Positions 25,003-34,103 are shown, counted from the stretch's first letter. The stretch is DNA of 64,000 bases from Nocardioides rotundus (GCF_019931675.1 NZ_CP082922.1:3549001-3613000), one strand, 5' to 3'. Made by a program: numbers and translations. Notes: generated by a model from the sequence alone, not told the origin.

Positions 25003-25634
25003 GCGAGCGACTGACCCGTGACGAGATGGCCGCCCTGGTGGCCGCGGACATCCCCGCCGGGGCCTACGTCAACCTCGGCATCGGCCAGCCCACGCTGGTC
25101 GCCGACCACCTGCGACCGGAGCAGGACGTCACCCTGCACACCGAGAACGGGATGCTCGGGATGGGCCGCGCCGCCCACCCCGACGAGGTCGACCCCGACC
25201 TGATCAACGCGGGGAAGGTCCCGGTCGTGGAGACCCCCGGCTGCTCCTACTTCCACCACGCCGACTCCTTCGGGATGATGCGCGGCGGCCACCTGGACGT
25301 CTGCGTGCTCGGCGCCTTCCAGGTGGCCGCGAACGGCGACCTGGCCAACTGGCACACCGGCGCGCCCGACGCGATCCCGGCCGTCGGCGGCGCGATGGAC
25401 CTGGCGACGGGGGCGAAGTCCGTCTTCGTGATGATGAGCCTGTTCGCCAAGGACGGCTCGCCGAAGCTGGTCCCGCAGTGCACCTACCCGCTCACCGGGC
25501 TGGGCTGCGTCTCGCGGGCCTACACCGACCACGGCGTCTTCGAGATCGCCGACGGTGTGGTGCGGGTGCGCGACCTCCGCGGGATCACCCGCGACGAGCT
25601 GGCCGCGCGCCTGGACGTCCCCCTGACCGACTGA
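24999..25634 (+). CDS. pcaJ: 3-oxoadipate CoA-transferase subunit B
   Basis: The 211-residue beta subunit of the CoA transferase has the catalytic glutamate in the block TENGMLGMG near residue 50 (S/T-E-N-G), which forms the covalent CoA thioester in class I enzymes. Other conserved blocks are VNLGIGQPTLVADHL, GGAMDLATGAKSVFVMM and PLTGLGCVSRAYTDHGVFE. It overlaps pcaI by 4 bp and ends the operon. 39 bp separate it from the convergent HAD hydrolase gene, with no clear terminator. Confidence 0.93.
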   Translation: MSERLTRDEMAALVAADIPAGAYVNLGIGQPTLVADHLRPEQDVTLHTENGMLGMGRAAHPDEVDPDLINAGKVPVVETPGCSYFHHADSFGMMRGGHLDVCVLGAFQVAANGDLANWHTGAPDAIPAVGGAMDLATGAKSVFVMMSLFAKDGSPKLVPQCTYPLTGLGCVSRAYTDHGVFEIADGVVRVRDLRGITRDELAARLDVPLTD

Positions 25635-25673
25635 GCCACGCCGGCCCGCTCCGGCTCGCGCACCTCGGTCGAC

Positions 25674-26291
25674 TCAGTCGACGACGAGGCGCTCGCCGTC
25701 CCAGCGGCAGGCGGTAAGGTCGGGGACCACGGCGTCGACGTCGTAGTCCCGCGTGGCCTCGCCGACCCCGATCACCCGGCCGACCCCGGCGGCGCGGGCC
25801 GCGAGGATGCCGTTGCGGCTGTCCTCGAGCACGACCGCGTCGGCGGGCTTCGCGCCGAGCAGCCGGGCGGCGGTGATCCACCCCTCCGGCTCGGGCTTGC
25901 CGAGGGTCACGTCCTCGGCGGTGAGCAGCACCTTCGGGATCGGGATGCCCGCGGACGTGAGCCGGGCCAGCCCCAGCGCGTGCGTCGCGGAGGTGAAGAT
26001 CGCCGCGCGGTCGGCTGGGATCGAGTCGAGCAGCTCGACCGCCCCGGGGATCGGCCGGAGGTCGTGACTGCCGGCGAGCTCGATCTCGACGATCCGCTCC
26101 AGCCCCTCGGCCCGCTGCTCGGGCGGCAGCAGCACCTCCATGCTCATCCACGCGGGGCGCCCGTGGATGCCGCCGAGCACCTCGGCCGGGTCCAGGCCGT
26201 ACTCCTCCGACCACTGCGTCCAGGCACGGTCGGTGACGTCGAGGGAGTCCACCAGGACCCCGTCGTTGTCGAACAGCACGACCTCGTTCAC
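25674..26291 (-). CDS. HAD-superfamily hydrolase (beta-phosphoglucomutase/phosphatase-like)
   Basis: The 205-residue HAD protein has motif I FDNDGVLVDS (nucleophile D8, D10), motif II IFTSATHAL, the lysine in TLGKPEPEGW and motif IV VVLEDSRNGILAARAAG. The helical cap after motif I fits the subfamily IA sugar-phosphate phosphatases and phosphoglucomutases. Substrate is unknown. GTG 26291 overlaps the tadA stop (GTGA), so it is the last gene of an operon with tadA. Confidence 0.83.
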   Translation of the reverse strand: MNEVVLFDNDGVLVDSLDVTDRAWTQWSEEYGLDPAEVLGGIHGRPAWMSMEVLLPPEQRAEGLERIVEIELAGSHDLRPIPGAVELLDSIPADRAAIFTSATHALGLARLTSAGIPIPKVLLTAEDVTLGKPEPEGWITAARLLGAKPADAVVLEDSRNGILAARAAGVGRVIGVGEATRDYDVDAVVPDLTACRWDGERLVVD

Positions 26292-26761
26292 GCTTCCTCC
26301 TCACGCCGGCGCGCGAAGAAGTCTCGCAGCAGCCCCGACGCCTCCTCCGAGCGCACCCCGGCGACCACCTCGGGCCGGTGGTTGAGCCGGCGGTCGCGCA
26401 CCACGTCCCACAGGGATCCGACCGCTCCGGCCTTCTCGTCGAAGGGGCCGAAGACCACCCGCTCCACCCGGGCGAGTACGGCGGCCCCGGCGCACATGGT
26501 GCACGGCTCCAGCGTCACGACCAGGGTGTGCCCGTCCAGCCGCCACTCGCCCCGACGCCCGGCAGCGTCCCGGAGTGCCACCACTTCGGCATGCCCCGTC
26601 GGGTCGGCGTGGGCCTCGCGCAGGTTGCGCCCCCGGCCCAGGACCTCGCCGGCGGGGTCGAGCACGACGGCGCCGATCGGCACGTCGCCGGTGGCCAGCG
26701 CGGCCCGTGCCTCGACGAGCGCCTCGTCCATCGCCGGGCCCCAGCGGAGCTCCGGCCTCAC
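26288..26761 (-). CDS. tadA: tRNA-specific adenosine deaminase
   Basis: This 157-residue zinc deaminase converts A34 to inosine in tRNA-Arg(ACG). The catalytic H-A-E is in GHAEVVALRDA and the zinc cysteines are in PCTMCAGA, with N-L-R and D-x-x-x-G-A-V-x-S of the tRNA adenosine deaminase subgroup (AGAVGSLWDV). GTG 26761 overlaps the preceding stop by 4 bp; an internal ATG at 26731 (MDEALVEARAAL) is the alternative start. It sits between its usual actinobacterial partner gene and a HAD hydrolase. Confidence 0.9.
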   Translation of the reverse strand: MRPELRWGPAMDEALVEARAALATGDVPIGAVVLDPAGEVLGRGRNLREAHADPTGHAEVVALRDAAGRRGEWRLDGHTLVVTLEPCTMCAGAAVLARVERVVFGPFDEKAGAVGSLWDVVRDRRLNHRPEVVAGVRSEEASGLLRDFFARRREEEA

Positions 26762-27258
26762 GCGGTCTCGAGCCCCACGGCCTCGTCGAAGAGCTCGCCG
26801 AAGCCCAGGCCGGCGGCCACCTCGGAGAGCACGTCGTCGGGGACCAGGTCCTCGTCGTCGAGCAGCTGGGCGAGCTCGACGGCGTCGACGCCGAGGTCGT
26901 CGACCAGCTCGAGGTCGCCGGCCGGCACGGGGTCGTCGTCGTCCTCGGGCAGGGGCAGGCCGAGGCGCTCCACGACGTCCTTGGCCAGCGGCCACTCGTC
27001 GGCGGCGGTGACGTCGGAGAGCAGCAGCCGCGCGTCCTTGCCCTCGACGCGGGCGAGCACGAAGAACGCCTCGTCGATCGCCACGACCCCGAGCACGTCG
27101 TCGGCACACTGACGCAGCGCGGCGAGGAAGGTGTCCAGGTCGGTGACATGGTCCGGCGAGATGTCCGCCAGCTCCCACTCCTCGTCCTCGACCGGGTAGG
27201 CCGCGAGGGCGTAGTCGACCTCGATGCCGGCCGGTCCCCCCAGCTCGTCGCTGCTCAC
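26758..27258 (-). CDS. tRNA adenosine deaminase-associated protein
   Basis: The 166-residue acidic protein is of the conserved actinobacterial family always found next to tadA. It is rich in D/E (for example PLPEDDDDPVPAGDLELVDDLG), with WPLAKDVVERLGLP in the middle. It has no catalytic motif that I can see; its role in tRNA editing is inferred only from context. The GTG start at 27258 is used. Its stop overlaps the tadA GTG. Three small operons meet here, and the MazF-like gene ends 64 bp upstream. Confidence 0.8.
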   Translation of the reverse strand: MSSDELGGPAGIEVDYALAAYPVEDEEWELADISPDHVTDLDTFLAALRQCADDVLGVVAIDEAFFVLARVEGKDARLLLSDVTAADEWPLAKDVVERLGLPLPEDDDDPVPAGDLELVDDLGVDAVELAQLLDDEDLVPDDVLSEVAAGLGFGELFDEAVGLETA

Positions 27259-27322
27259 GGCTCCAGCGTGACAGACGCACCCCACCGCCACCAGTGGTTT
27301 GCCGCTGCTGGGGCGCGGGAGG

Positions 27323-27670
27323 CTAGGACAGGGCGAGCACGCGCCGGATGCCCTCCGCGATCTCATCGAGCAGGTGCCCGGGCACCTGCCCCGCCGGGTG
27401 TGGGTCCAGGTCCCGCCGGTCCAGCGTCACCAGCGCCGTCACGTTGGCCACCGAGTCCCTCGACAGGCCGGTTGCTGCCGTCGGGAGGAACACATTGCCG
27501 GGCATGGCGGCCAGAGCGGTGTTGGACGTCACCACCACCGCGATCGTCGTGGCCAGCCGACTCCGGTTGAAGTCGTCGGACTGGATGATGACCACAGGTC
27601 GGCGCTTCGCCGGCGCGCTACCCCCGTCGGGCCGCCCGAGGTCGACCCAATGGATGTCCCCGCGCCTCAC
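27323..27670 (-). CDS. mazF: MazF/PemK-family endoribonuclease toxin
   Basis: The 115-residue protein starts [12 protein letters not shown] and continues with [31 protein letters not shown] and [16 protein letters not shown]. This is the beta-barrel MazF fold of sequence-specific mRNA interferases, with the conserved R-G-D/E and R-P-V/x-I-Q blocks. The chosen GTG 27670 overlaps the antitoxin stop (GTGA); a second GTG at 27673 is possible. It is likely co-transcribed with, and neutralised by, the preceding antitoxin. Confidence 0.88.
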   Translation of the reverse strand: MRRGDIHWVDLGRPDGGSAPAKRRPVVIIQSDDFNRSRLATTIAVVVTSNTALAAMPGNVFLPTAATGLSRDSVANVTALVTLDRRDLDPHPAGQVPGHLLDEIAEGIRRVLALS

Positions 27671-27912
27671 CACTCCTCGTCGCCGTCCGCCACCACCCGG
27701 CGCCCGGCGCTCGCCGCGTCGCCGGTCGCGTGGTCGGCGTTCGCCACTTCGACCACGGCGTCGATGGCCGCTGTCAGGTCACCCGCCTCCAGCTCGTCGA
27801 GATAGCGCTCGACCGCGGTGGCGTAGAGCTGCGACCGGTTGAGGCCGTGGCGCTGGGCCGCGCGCTCGGCGCGCTCGAAGGTGCGATCGGGGACGGAGAT
27901 GGCAGTCTTCAC
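27667..27912 (-). CDS. mazE: Ribbon-helix-helix antitoxin of the MazF pair
   Basis: The 81-residue protein has an N-terminal ribbon-helix-helix ([20 protein letters not shown], then [19 protein letters not shown]) and an acidic C-terminal tail ([11 protein letters not shown]...ADGDEEW) that would bind the toxin. GTG 27912 is chosen because a TATACT box ends 6 bases upstream; the frame is open far beyond it but antisense to upp. It is divergent from upp. Direct repeats of GTATAACC in the promoter are the likely autoregulatory site. Confidence 0.83.
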   Translation of the reverse strand: MKTAISVPDRTFERAERAAQRHGLNRSQLYATAVERYLDELEAGDLTAAIDAVVEVANADHATGDAASAGRRVVADGDEEW

Positions 27913-27918
27913 CGCACT

Positions 27919-27937
27919 AGTATAACCCGGTATAACC
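27919..27937 (-). promoter_or_regulatory. Antitoxin promoter with direct-repeat operator
   Basis: GTATAACC occurs at 27920-27927 and 27930-27937, a 10-bp period. On the minus strand the proximal copy overlaps TATACT (27924-27919), a good -10, which lies 6 nt before the GTG. This suggests a leaderless transcript repressed by the ribbon-helix-helix protein on one face of the helix. Confidence 0.55.
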
Positions 27938-27977
27938 ATCGGGCTCCAGGCCAATCTCGCCCGACGACGCGACCCCC

Positions 27978-27990
27978 TAAGGTTCTCCCC
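27978..27990 (+). promoter_or_regulatory. -10 element of a likely leaderless upp transcript
   Basis: TAAGGT (27978-27983) lies 7 bases before the upp ATG, with no ribosome-binding sequence between. No convincing -35 is seen. Confidence 0.5.
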
Positions 27991-28632
27991 ATGCGCACCC
28001 TCGTCGTGGACCACCCGCTCGTCGCCCACAAGCTCACGGCGCTGCGCGACGAGCGCACCTCCTCGCCGGAGTTCCGCCGGCTCACCGACGAGCTGGTGAC
28101 GCTGCTGGCCTACGAGGCCACGCGCGACGTTCGGGTCGAGGAGTACGACGTCCGCACGCCGGTCGCGCCGATGACCGGCACCCGGCTGTCCACACCGCGC
28201 CCCCTCGTGGTGCCCATCCTCCGCGCCGGTCTCGGCATGCTCGACGGGATGATGCGGCTGCTGCCGACGGCCGAGGTGGGCTTCCTCGGGATGGTGCGCA
28301 ACGAGGAGACGCTGGAGGCGACGACGTACGCCGAGCGCCTTCCGCAGGACCTGTCCGGCCGGCAGTGCTACGTCGTCGACCCGATGCTCGCCACCGGCGG
28401 CACGCTTGCGGCGGCCATCCGGTTCCTCGTCGATCGCGGCGCGGACGACATCACCGCGATCTGCCTGCTCGCCGCGCCGGAGGGGCGGGACAACCTCGAG
28501 GCGGGCCTGGAGGGCGTCGACGTCCCGGTCACGGTCGTCACCGGCGCCATGGACGAGCGGCTGAACGAGAAGGGCTACATCGTGCCCGGCCTGGGCGACG
28601 CCGGGGACCGGCTCTACGGGCTCGCGGAGTAG
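27991..28632 (+). CDS. upp: Uracil phosphoribosyltransferase
   Basis: This 213-residue pyrimidine salvage enzyme makes UMP from uracil and PRPP in the cytosol. The PRPP-binding loop is in [17 protein letters not shown] near residue 125. The uracil-binding C-terminal motif is [16 protein letters not shown]. Other family blocks are [15 protein letters not shown] and [10 protein letters not shown]. Length matches the family (208-216). It stands alone, divergent from the toxin-antitoxin pair. The 137 bp to pntA contain CCCACGTGGG (a 10-bp palindrome) but no clear terminator. Confidence 0.95.
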   Translation: MRTLVVDHPLVAHKLTALRDERTSSPEFRRLTDELVTLLAYEATRDVRVEEYDVRTPVAPMTGTRLSTPRPLVVPILRAGLGMLDGMMRLLPTAEVGFLGMVRNEETLEATTYAERLPQDLSGRQCYVVDPMLATGGTLAAAIRFLVDRGADDITAICLLAAPEGRDNLEAGLEGVDVPVTVVTGAMDERLNEKGYIVPGLGDAGDRLYGLAE

Positions 28633-28769
28633 CACCGCGGGGTGACCCACCCCACGTGGGACACCCCCACAACCGGCTCGGTCTCTTGTACGTTGACCCT
28701 GCATCCTGCCCCGGACAACGGAGTCCGCGGCCGCAGACACTGCCGTGACCCCGAGCCTCAGGAGCCGCC

Positions 28770-30299
28770 GTGCGCATCGGCATCCCCCGCGAGTCCAAGT
28801 CCGGTGAGACCCTCGTCGCCGCCACCGTCAAGACCGCCGAGCAGCTGCAGAAGCTCGGCTACGACGTGGTCGTCGAGGCGGGTGCCGGCGAGCAGGCCGA
28901 CCAGCTCGACGACGCCTTCGCCGCCGCCGACGTCCGCGTGGGCGACGGCGGCGAGGTCTGGGACAGCGACATCGTCGTGAAGGTCCAGGCGCCCACCGAC
29001 GAGGAGATCGGCCGGCTGCACCGCGGCGCCACGGTCGTCTCCCTGATGGCTCCCGCGCGCTCTCCCGAGCTGATCGAGAAGCTCGAGGCCGCCGGCGTCA
29101 CCGCGCTCGCGATGGACGCCGTCCCCCGCATCTCCCGCGCCCAGTCGATGGACGTGCTCTCCTCGATGGCCAACGTCGCGGGCTACCGCGCGGTGATCGA
29201 GGCCGCGCACGTCTTCGGTCGGCAGTTCACCGGCCAGGTCACCGCCGCGGGCAAGGTCCCGCCGGCGCGGGTCTTCGTCGTCGGCGCCGGCGTCGCCGGG
29301 CTCGCCGCGATCGGCACGGCGGGGTCCATGGGCGCGGTGGTCCGCGCGTTCGACGTACGCACCGAGGTGGCCGAGCAGGTCGAGTCGATGGGCGCGGAGT
29401 TCGTGGTCGTGGACATGGAGGTGGAGAAGTCCGCCGACGGCTACGCCAAGGAGATGACGGCCGAGCAGGAGGCCGCGACGGCGCAGATGTACGCCGAGGA
29501 GGCCGAGGCCGCGGACATCGTCATCACCACCGCTCTCATCCCGGGACGACCCGCGCCGAAGCTGATCGACGCCGCCACCGTGGCGAAGATGCGGCCTGGC
29601 TCGGTGATCGTCGACATGGCCGCCGCCAACGGCGGCAACGTCGAGGGCACCGTCGCCGACGAGCTGGTCGTGACCGACAACGGCGTGACCATCATCGGCT
29701 TCACCGACCTCGCCTCGCGGCTGGCCGCGCAGACCTCCCAGCTCTATGGCACCAACATCGTCAACCTGATGAAGCTGCTCACCCCGGAGAAGGACGGGCA
29801 GCTCACGTTGGACATGGACGACGTCGTCCAGCGCGGCATCACCGTCACCCGCGACGGGGAGTCCATGTGGCCGCCGCCGCCCGTGCAGGTCTCGGCCGCG
29901 CCAGACCCCGAACCGGCGAAGGAGCCCGAGCCGGAGGAGCCCCCGAAGCCGCCGGACCCGCGGAAGAAGGTGTACGCCGCCGCGCTGGGCGCGGTGGTCT
30001 TCGCACTCATCGCGGCCGTCAGCCCGCCGGAGTTCCTCTCCCACTTCACCGTCTTCGCCCTCGCGGTGTTCGTGGGCTACTACGTGATCTCCAACGTCGC
30101 GCACGCCCTGCACACGCCGCTGATGAGCGAGACCAACGCGATCTCCGGGATCATCCTGGTCGGCGGGATCCTGCAGGTCGGCAGCGACAACCCGTTGGTC
30201 GCCTCGCTCGCCGTCGTCGCCGTGCTGGTCGCCTCGATCAACATCTTCGGTGGCTTCCTGGTGACGCTGCGCATGCTCGAGATGTTCCGGAAGGACTGA
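28770..30299 (+). CDS. pntA: Proton-translocating NAD(P) transhydrogenase subunit alpha (full-length)
   Basis: This subunit couples hydride transfer between NADH and NADP+ to proton movement. The 509-residue chain holds the complete alpha subunit. It has the NAD(H)-binding domain I ([41 protein letters not shown] near residue 175), then a Pro/Glu-rich linker at about 370-405, then four membrane helices of domain II ([13 protein letters not shown] to [13 protein letters not shown]). In many actinobacteria this is split into PntAa and PntAb; here it is one gene. The GTG start at 28770 has AGGAG five bases upstream. pntB follows after 4 bp. Confidence 0.95.
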   Translation: MRIGIPRESKSGETLVAATVKTAEQLQKLGYDVVVEAGAGEQADQLDDAFAAADVRVGDGGEVWDSDIVVKVQAPTDEEIGRLHRGATVVSLMAPARSPELIEKLEAAGVTALAMDAVPRISRAQSMDVLSSMANVAGYRAVIEAAHVFGRQFTGQVTAAGKVPPARVFVVGAGVAGLAAIGTAGSMGAVVRAFDVRTEVAEQVESMGAEFVVVDMEVEKSADGYAKEMTAEQEAATAQMYAEEAEAADIVITTALIPGRPAPKLIDAATVAKMRPGSVIVDMAAANGGNVEGTVADELVVTDNGVTIIGFTDLASRLAAQTSQLYGTNIVNLMKLLTPEKDGQLTLDMDDVVQRGITVTRDGESMWPPPPVQVSAAPDPEPAKEPEPEEPPKPPDPRKKVYAAALGAVVFALIAAVSPPEFLSHFTVFALAVFVGYYVISNVAHALHTPLMSETNAISGIILVGGILQVGSDNPLVASLAVVAVLVASINIFGGFLVTLRMLEMFRKD

Positions 30300-30303
30300 C
30301 CCG

Positions 30304-31740
30304 ATGACCGACATCCTGCAGTCCGAGCGCCTGGACGGCCTGGTCCAGGGCGCCTACGTCATCGCCGGCGTGCTGTTCATCTTCGCCCTCGCCGGCCTGA
30401 GCAAGCACGAGACCGCCAAGCGCGGCAACGTCTTCGGCATGGTCGGCATGGTCATCGCGCTGGCCGCGACCATCGTGCTGGCGCTGCGGCAGACCGAGCT
30501 GCCGGGCTACACCGACTCCGTCGGCCTCACGGCCCTGCTGATCGCCGTACCCATGGTCGTCGGCGGCCTGATCGGCGCCTGGCGCGCCCGCACGGTCGAG
30601 ATGACCGGCATGCCCGAGCTGGTGGCGATGCTGCACAGCTTCGTCGGCCTCGCCGCGGTGCTGGTCGGCTTCAACTCCTTCTTCGAGCCCGGTGAGGAGA
30701 AGACCGGGGCGATGGAGCAGATCCATGCCGTCGAGGTCTACCTCGGGGTCTTCATCGGCGCGGTCACCTTCACCGGCTCGATCGTCGCGTTCCTCAAGCT
30801 GAGCGCCAAGATGAAGTCCAAGCCGTTGACGCTGCCCGGTCGGCATCTGCTGAACCTGGGGATCATCCTGGTCTCGATCGGCCTGATGGTCTGGTTCATG
30901 TCGGCGCACTCGGTGATCCCGCTGATCATCATGACGGTGCTCGCGCTGATCCTCGGCTTCCACCTGGTGGCGGCGATCGGCGGTGGCGACATGCCGGTCG
31001 TGGTGTCGATGCTCAACTCCTACTCCGGCTGGGCCGCCGCGGCCGCGGGCTTCATGCTCAGCAACGACCTGCTGATCATCACCGGCTCCCTGGTCGGCTC
31101 CTCCGGTGCGATCCTGAGCTACATCATGTGCAAGGCGATGAACCGCTCGTTCGTCTCCGTCATCGCCGGCGGATTCGGCTCCGACGGCGCGGTCTCGGGT
31201 GAGGAGCGCGACTACGGCGAGCACCGGGAGATCATGGCCGACGCCGCCGCCGAGCTGCTGGGCGACGCGAAGTCGGTGGTCATCACGCCCGGCTACGGCA
31301 TGGCCACCGCGCAGGCGCAGTACGCCGTCGCCGACCTCACCGCCAAGCTGCGGGCCAAGGGGGTCGACGTCCGTTTCGGCATCCACCCGGTCGCCGGACG
31401 GCTGCCGGGGCACATGAACGTGCTGCTGGCCGAGGCGAAGGTGCCCTACGACATCGTGCTCGAGATGGACGAGATCAACGACGACCTCCCCGAGACCGAC
31501 GTCGTCCTGGTCATCGGCGCCAACGACACGGTCAACCCGGCGGCGGTCGAGGAGCCCGGCTCCCCGATCTCCGGCATGCCGGTGCTGGAGGTGTGGAACG
31601 CCAAGGACGTGATCGTCTTCAAGCGGTCCATGGCCACCGGCTACGCCGGCGTGCAGAACCCGCTGTTCTTCCGGGAGAACACCCGGATGCTCTTCGGGGA
31701 CGCCAAGGAGCAGGTGGAGGCGATCACCCGCGACCTGTGA
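30304..31740 (+). CDS. pntB: NAD(P) transhydrogenase subunit beta
   Basis: The 478-residue beta subunit has eight to nine membrane helices (residues about 15-270), including [21 protein letters not shown] and [15 protein letters not shown] segments. It is followed by the NADP(H)-binding domain III ([53 protein letters not shown] and [16 protein letters not shown]). All are standard for PntB. It is cotranscribed with pntA. A long inverted repeat follows the stop and separates it from the convergent thpR. Confidence 0.95.
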   Translation: MTDILQSERLDGLVQGAYVIAGVLFIFALAGLSKHETAKRGNVFGMVGMVIALAATIVLALRQTELPGYTDSVGLTALLIAVPMVVGGLIGAWRARTVEMTGMPELVAMLHSFVGLAAVLVGFNSFFEPGEEKTGAMEQIHAVEVYLGVFIGAVTFTGSIVAFLKLSAKMKSKPLTLPGRHLLNLGIILVSIGLMVWFMSAHSVIPLIIMTVLALILGFHLVAAIGGGDMPVVVSMLNSYSGWAAAAAGFMLSNDLLIITGSLVGSSGAILSYIMCKAMNRSFVSVIAGGFGSDGAVSGEERDYGEHREIMADAAAELLGDAKSVVITPGYGMATAQAQYAVADLTAKLRAKGVDVRFGIHPVAGRLPGHMNVLLAEAKVPYDIVLEMDEINDDLPETDVVLVIGANDTVNPAAVEEPGSPISGMPVLEVWNAKDVIVFKRSMATGYAGVQNPLFFRENTRMLFGDAKEQVEAITRDL

Positions 31741-31767
31741 GGCCGTCGATGAGGGCAAGCAGGGACA

Positions 31768-31838
31768 TATCGTCCAGACGTGCGCACCTACAGCGGTTGG
31801 TCGCGGCAACCCGTGTGACCCCGCACGTCAGGACGATA
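31768..31838. terminator. 17-bp inverted repeat between pntB and thpR
   Basis: The arms TATCGTCCAGACGTGCG (31768-31784) and CGCACGTCAGGACGATA (31822-31838) pair with one mismatch around a 37-nt loop. This accounts for most of the 115-bp gap between two convergent genes. A bidirectional terminator is the simplest reading. The long loop and absence of a U-tract leave a small RNA or mobile palindrome possible. Confidence 0.55.
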
Positions 31839-31855
31839 GGCGGCCCCAGGAGCCC

Positions 31856-32419
31856 TCAGCCGAGCGGGTAGGTCGCCACGATCTCGTGGCGCGGCCGGCC
31901 TCGGGGGCCCTCCCCGAGGTACGACGCGACCAGGGCGATCCGGTCAGCACGCCAGGTCGGCCCGGTGTAGGCGTCGAGCAGCCGCACCCAGTTGCTGACC
32001 TCCTGTGGCCGGCCGAGCCGGGCCACCGTCAGGTGCGGACGGAAGCGCTGGCCCGCGACCTCGGCGCCCGCCTTGGACATCGCGGCCCGAGCACCGGTGG
32101 CCAGCCGGTCGAGCTCGGTGCGGGAGTCCTCGGTGAGGTCCAGCCCGGCCCAGAGAACTCGGGCCCGCGCGGCGTTCGGGAAGGCGCCGCCGCCGGCGAT
32201 CCGGGTGTCGAAGGCCGTCCGCTTGGCCGCCGCCCGCTCCAGCCGGTCGCCGAGGTCGTCCAGGGCCCGCTCGGGCACGTCCTCGGCGAAGGCGAGCGTC
32301 ACGTGCACCTGCTCCGGCGCGGTCCAGCGGAACGCCGCCGCGTCGCGCCGCGGGTCGAGGAACTCCTCCAGATGCTCCAGCGTGCTCTCGGGCGGGACCA
32401 GAGCGACGAACATCCTCAT
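31856..32419 (-). CDS. thpR: RNA 2',3'-cyclic phosphodiesterase (2'-5' RNA ligase family)
   Basis: The 187-residue 2H phosphoesterase has both histidine motifs: HVTLAF (H-x-T, near residue 39) and HLTVARL near residue 129. The start RMFVALVPPESTLEHLEEF is typical of ThpR/LigT. The family hydrolyses 2',3'-cyclic phosphate RNA ends and can reversibly form 2'-5' links; its cellular substrate is uncertain. It is downstream (18 bp) of a sugar ABC ATPase gene on the same strand, so it may be cotranscribed. Confidence 0.87.
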   Translation of the reverse strand: MRMFVALVPPESTLEHLEEFLDPRRDAAAFRWTAPEQVHVTLAFAEDVPERALDDLGDRLERAAAKRTAFDTRIAGGGAFPNAARARVLWAGLDLTEDSRTELDRLATGARAAMSKAGAEVAGQRFRPHLTVARLGRPQEVSNWVRLLDAYTGPTWRADRIALVASYLGEGPRGRPRHEIVATYPLG

Positions 32420-32436
32420 GGCCGCGAGGCTAGCGC

Positions 32437-33534
32437 TCAGGCGGGGAGGGCGACCCCGGTCTCGGGGTCGAAGGCGTGCAGTCCGCCGGGCGCCACGGTG
32501 AAGTGCACGGTCGCGCCCTTCTCCGGCACCGACCGGGGCGCCACCCGGGCCACCAGGTGGTCGCTGCGGAGCTCGTCGGCGTCGAGCGGGTCGCCGTACA
32601 GATAGGCGTCCGAGCCGAGCTCCTCCACGACCAGCGCACGCACGGCGAACGCGCCCGGGTCGGACTCGCTCGCCGGCTGCAGCGCCTCGGGCCGGAACCC
32701 CAGGACCACGGTGGAGCCGGTCAGCGCGGCCCGCGTCTCGCGCGGCAGCGGCACCCGCGCGCTGCCCACGAGCGCGTCCTCGCCGTCGACCTCGAAGGTC
32801 CCGAGGTTCATCGCCGGCGACCCGATGAACCCGGCGACGAACGCGTTGGCGGGGCGGTCGTAGAGGTTGAGCGGGGTGTCCACCTGCTGCAGCACGCCGT
32901 CCTTGAGCACCGCGACCCGGTCGCCCATCGTCATCGCTTCCACCTGGTCGTGGGTGACGTAGACGGTGGTGATCCCCAGTCGGCGCTGCAGCGCCGCGAT
33001 CTGGGTGCGGGTGGAGACGCGCAGCTTGGCGTCCAGGTTCGACAGCGGCTCGTCCATGCAGAACACCCGCGGCTGCCGGACGATCGCCCGGCCCATCGCC
33101 ACCCGCTGCCGCTGGCCGCCCGAGAGCGCCTTCGGCTTGCGGTCGAGGTAGTCCTCCAGGTCGAGCACCCGGGCCGCCTCGCGCACCCGCTCGGCGATCT
33201 CGTCCTTCGGCCTGCCCGCGACCTTGAGCGCGAAGCCCATGTTGTCCGCGACGCTCATGTGCGGATAGAGCGCGTAGTTCTGGAACACCATCGCGATGTC
33301 GCGGTCCTTCGGCGGCGCGTTCGTCACGTCCCGGTCGCCGATGAGCACGCGTCCCGAGGTGACCTCCTCCAGGCCCGCGAGCATCCGCAGCGCCGTGGAC
33401 TTCCCGCTGCCCGACGGGCCGACGAGGACGAGCAGCTCGCCGGGCTCGATCTCCAGGTCGAGGGCGTCGACGGCGGGCGTCGTACTCCCCGGGTAGGTCC
33501 GGGTGGCCTGGTCGAAGGTGACCGACGTCGACAT
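32437..33534 (-). CDS. Sugar ABC transporter ATP-binding protein (MsiK/UgpC/MalK type)
   Basis: The 365-residue ATPase has Walker A GPSGSGKST (near residue 38), Q-loop AMVFQNYALYPHM, signature LSGGQRQRVAMGRAI, Walker B VFCMDEPLSNLDAKL and H-loop VYVTHDQVEA. The C-terminal TOBE/MalK regulatory region (residues 240-365) places it with CUT1 sugar importers. No permease or binding-protein gene is adjacent. This fits MsiK, a shared ATPase serving several sugar transporters in actinobacteria, acting on the inner face of the membrane. Confidence 0.9.
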   Translation of the reverse strand: MSTSVTFDQATRTYPGSTTPAVDALDLEIEPGELLVLVGPSGSGKSTALRMLAGLEEVTSGRVLIGDRDVTNAPPKDRDIAMVFQNYALYPHMSVADNMGFALKVAGRPKDEIAERVREAARVLDLEDYLDRKPKALSGGQRQRVAMGRAIVRQPRVFCMDEPLSNLDAKLRVSTRTQIAALQRRLGITTVYVTHDQVEAMTMGDRVAVLKDGVLQQVDTPLNLYDRPANAFVAGFIGSPAMNLGTFEVDGEDALVGSARVPLPRETRAALTGSTVVLGFRPEALQPASESDPGAFAVRALVVEELGSDAYLYGDPLDADELRSDHLVARVAPRSVPEKGATVHFTVAPGGLHAFDPETGVALPA

Positions 33535-33565
33535 CGCGGCTCCTGTCTGCGGGACTGCGCGCAGG

Positions 33566-34036
33566 CTACCCGTCGCCGCCCGTGGTGTTGGCGATCCGGG
33601 GCAGCCACACGCTCGACGCGCCGGAGTGGCCGGCGTCGAAGACGGCGTACCCGGCGAACCCGGCGGCGAGCACGGCGAGGCCGACCGCGAGCATCCCCGC
33701 CGCGCCGCGCTGCGCTCCCGGCCGCAGGAGGAGCAGTACGACGACCGCGGTCACCGCGAGCAACACGTAGAGCGCCTTGACCGCGAGCTCGCCCGCATCG
33801 GCGTGGCCGAGCCTGGGCTCCCCGATCCGCGCCTCGAGGGCCTCGCCGCTCTGCTCGGCGACCCAGGCGGACACGGCCGCCACGGCGGCCAGCCCGAGCG
33901 TCGGCCAGCGCAACCCGCCCCGCCAGCGCGGCATCAGCACGTAGGCCATCAGCAGGATGCCGGCCAGCGGCCCGAGGACGACCACCGCGTGGATCACCAG
34001 CGGATGCAGCGGCAGGCCGCCGATCGTGTCGAACAT
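33566..34036 (-). CDS. DUF2231 membrane protein
   Basis: The 156-residue protein has four predicted membrane helices and the signature GGLPLHPLVIHAVVVLGPLAGILL at its N-terminus (the L-P-x-H-P-x-x-V-H motif of DUF2231). Further helices are WPTLGLAAVAAVSAWVA, ALYVLLAVTAVVVLLLL and GMLAVGLAVLAAGFAGYAVF. The conserved histidines resemble haem-binding membrane proteins of redox function, but the role is unknown. It is transcribed alone between the ABC ATPase and the VIT transporter. Confidence 0.8.
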   Translation of the reverse strand: MFDTIGGLPLHPLVIHAVVVLGPLAGILLMAYVLMPRWRGGLRWPTLGLAAVAAVSAWVAEQSGEALEARIGEPRLGHADAGELAVKALYVLLAVTAVVVLLLLRPGAQRGAAGMLAVGLAVLAAGFAGYAVFDAGHSGASSVWLPRIANTTGGDG

Positions 34037-34065
34037 GCCGCCAGGCTAGTGATTGAGCATGAGAC

Positions 34066-34083
34066 GAGCCTGAGCGCAGGCTC
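34066..34083 (-). terminator. Hairpin downstream of the VIT-family gene
   Basis: GAGCCTG-AGCG-CAGGCTC is a perfect 7-bp stem with a 4-nt loop, about 20 bp after the stop at 34104. A second GC-rich palindrome, GGCGCC-A-GGCGCC, lies between them. There is no T-tract. Confidence 0.5.
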
Positions 34084-34103
34084 GCCGGGCGCCAGGCGCC
34101 GGG

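Noticed and set aside
28633..28769. CCCACGTGGG palindrome downstream of upp as terminator or operator
   Set aside because: It is short, has no loop or T-tract, and GC-rich 10-bp palindromes are common at this base composition.
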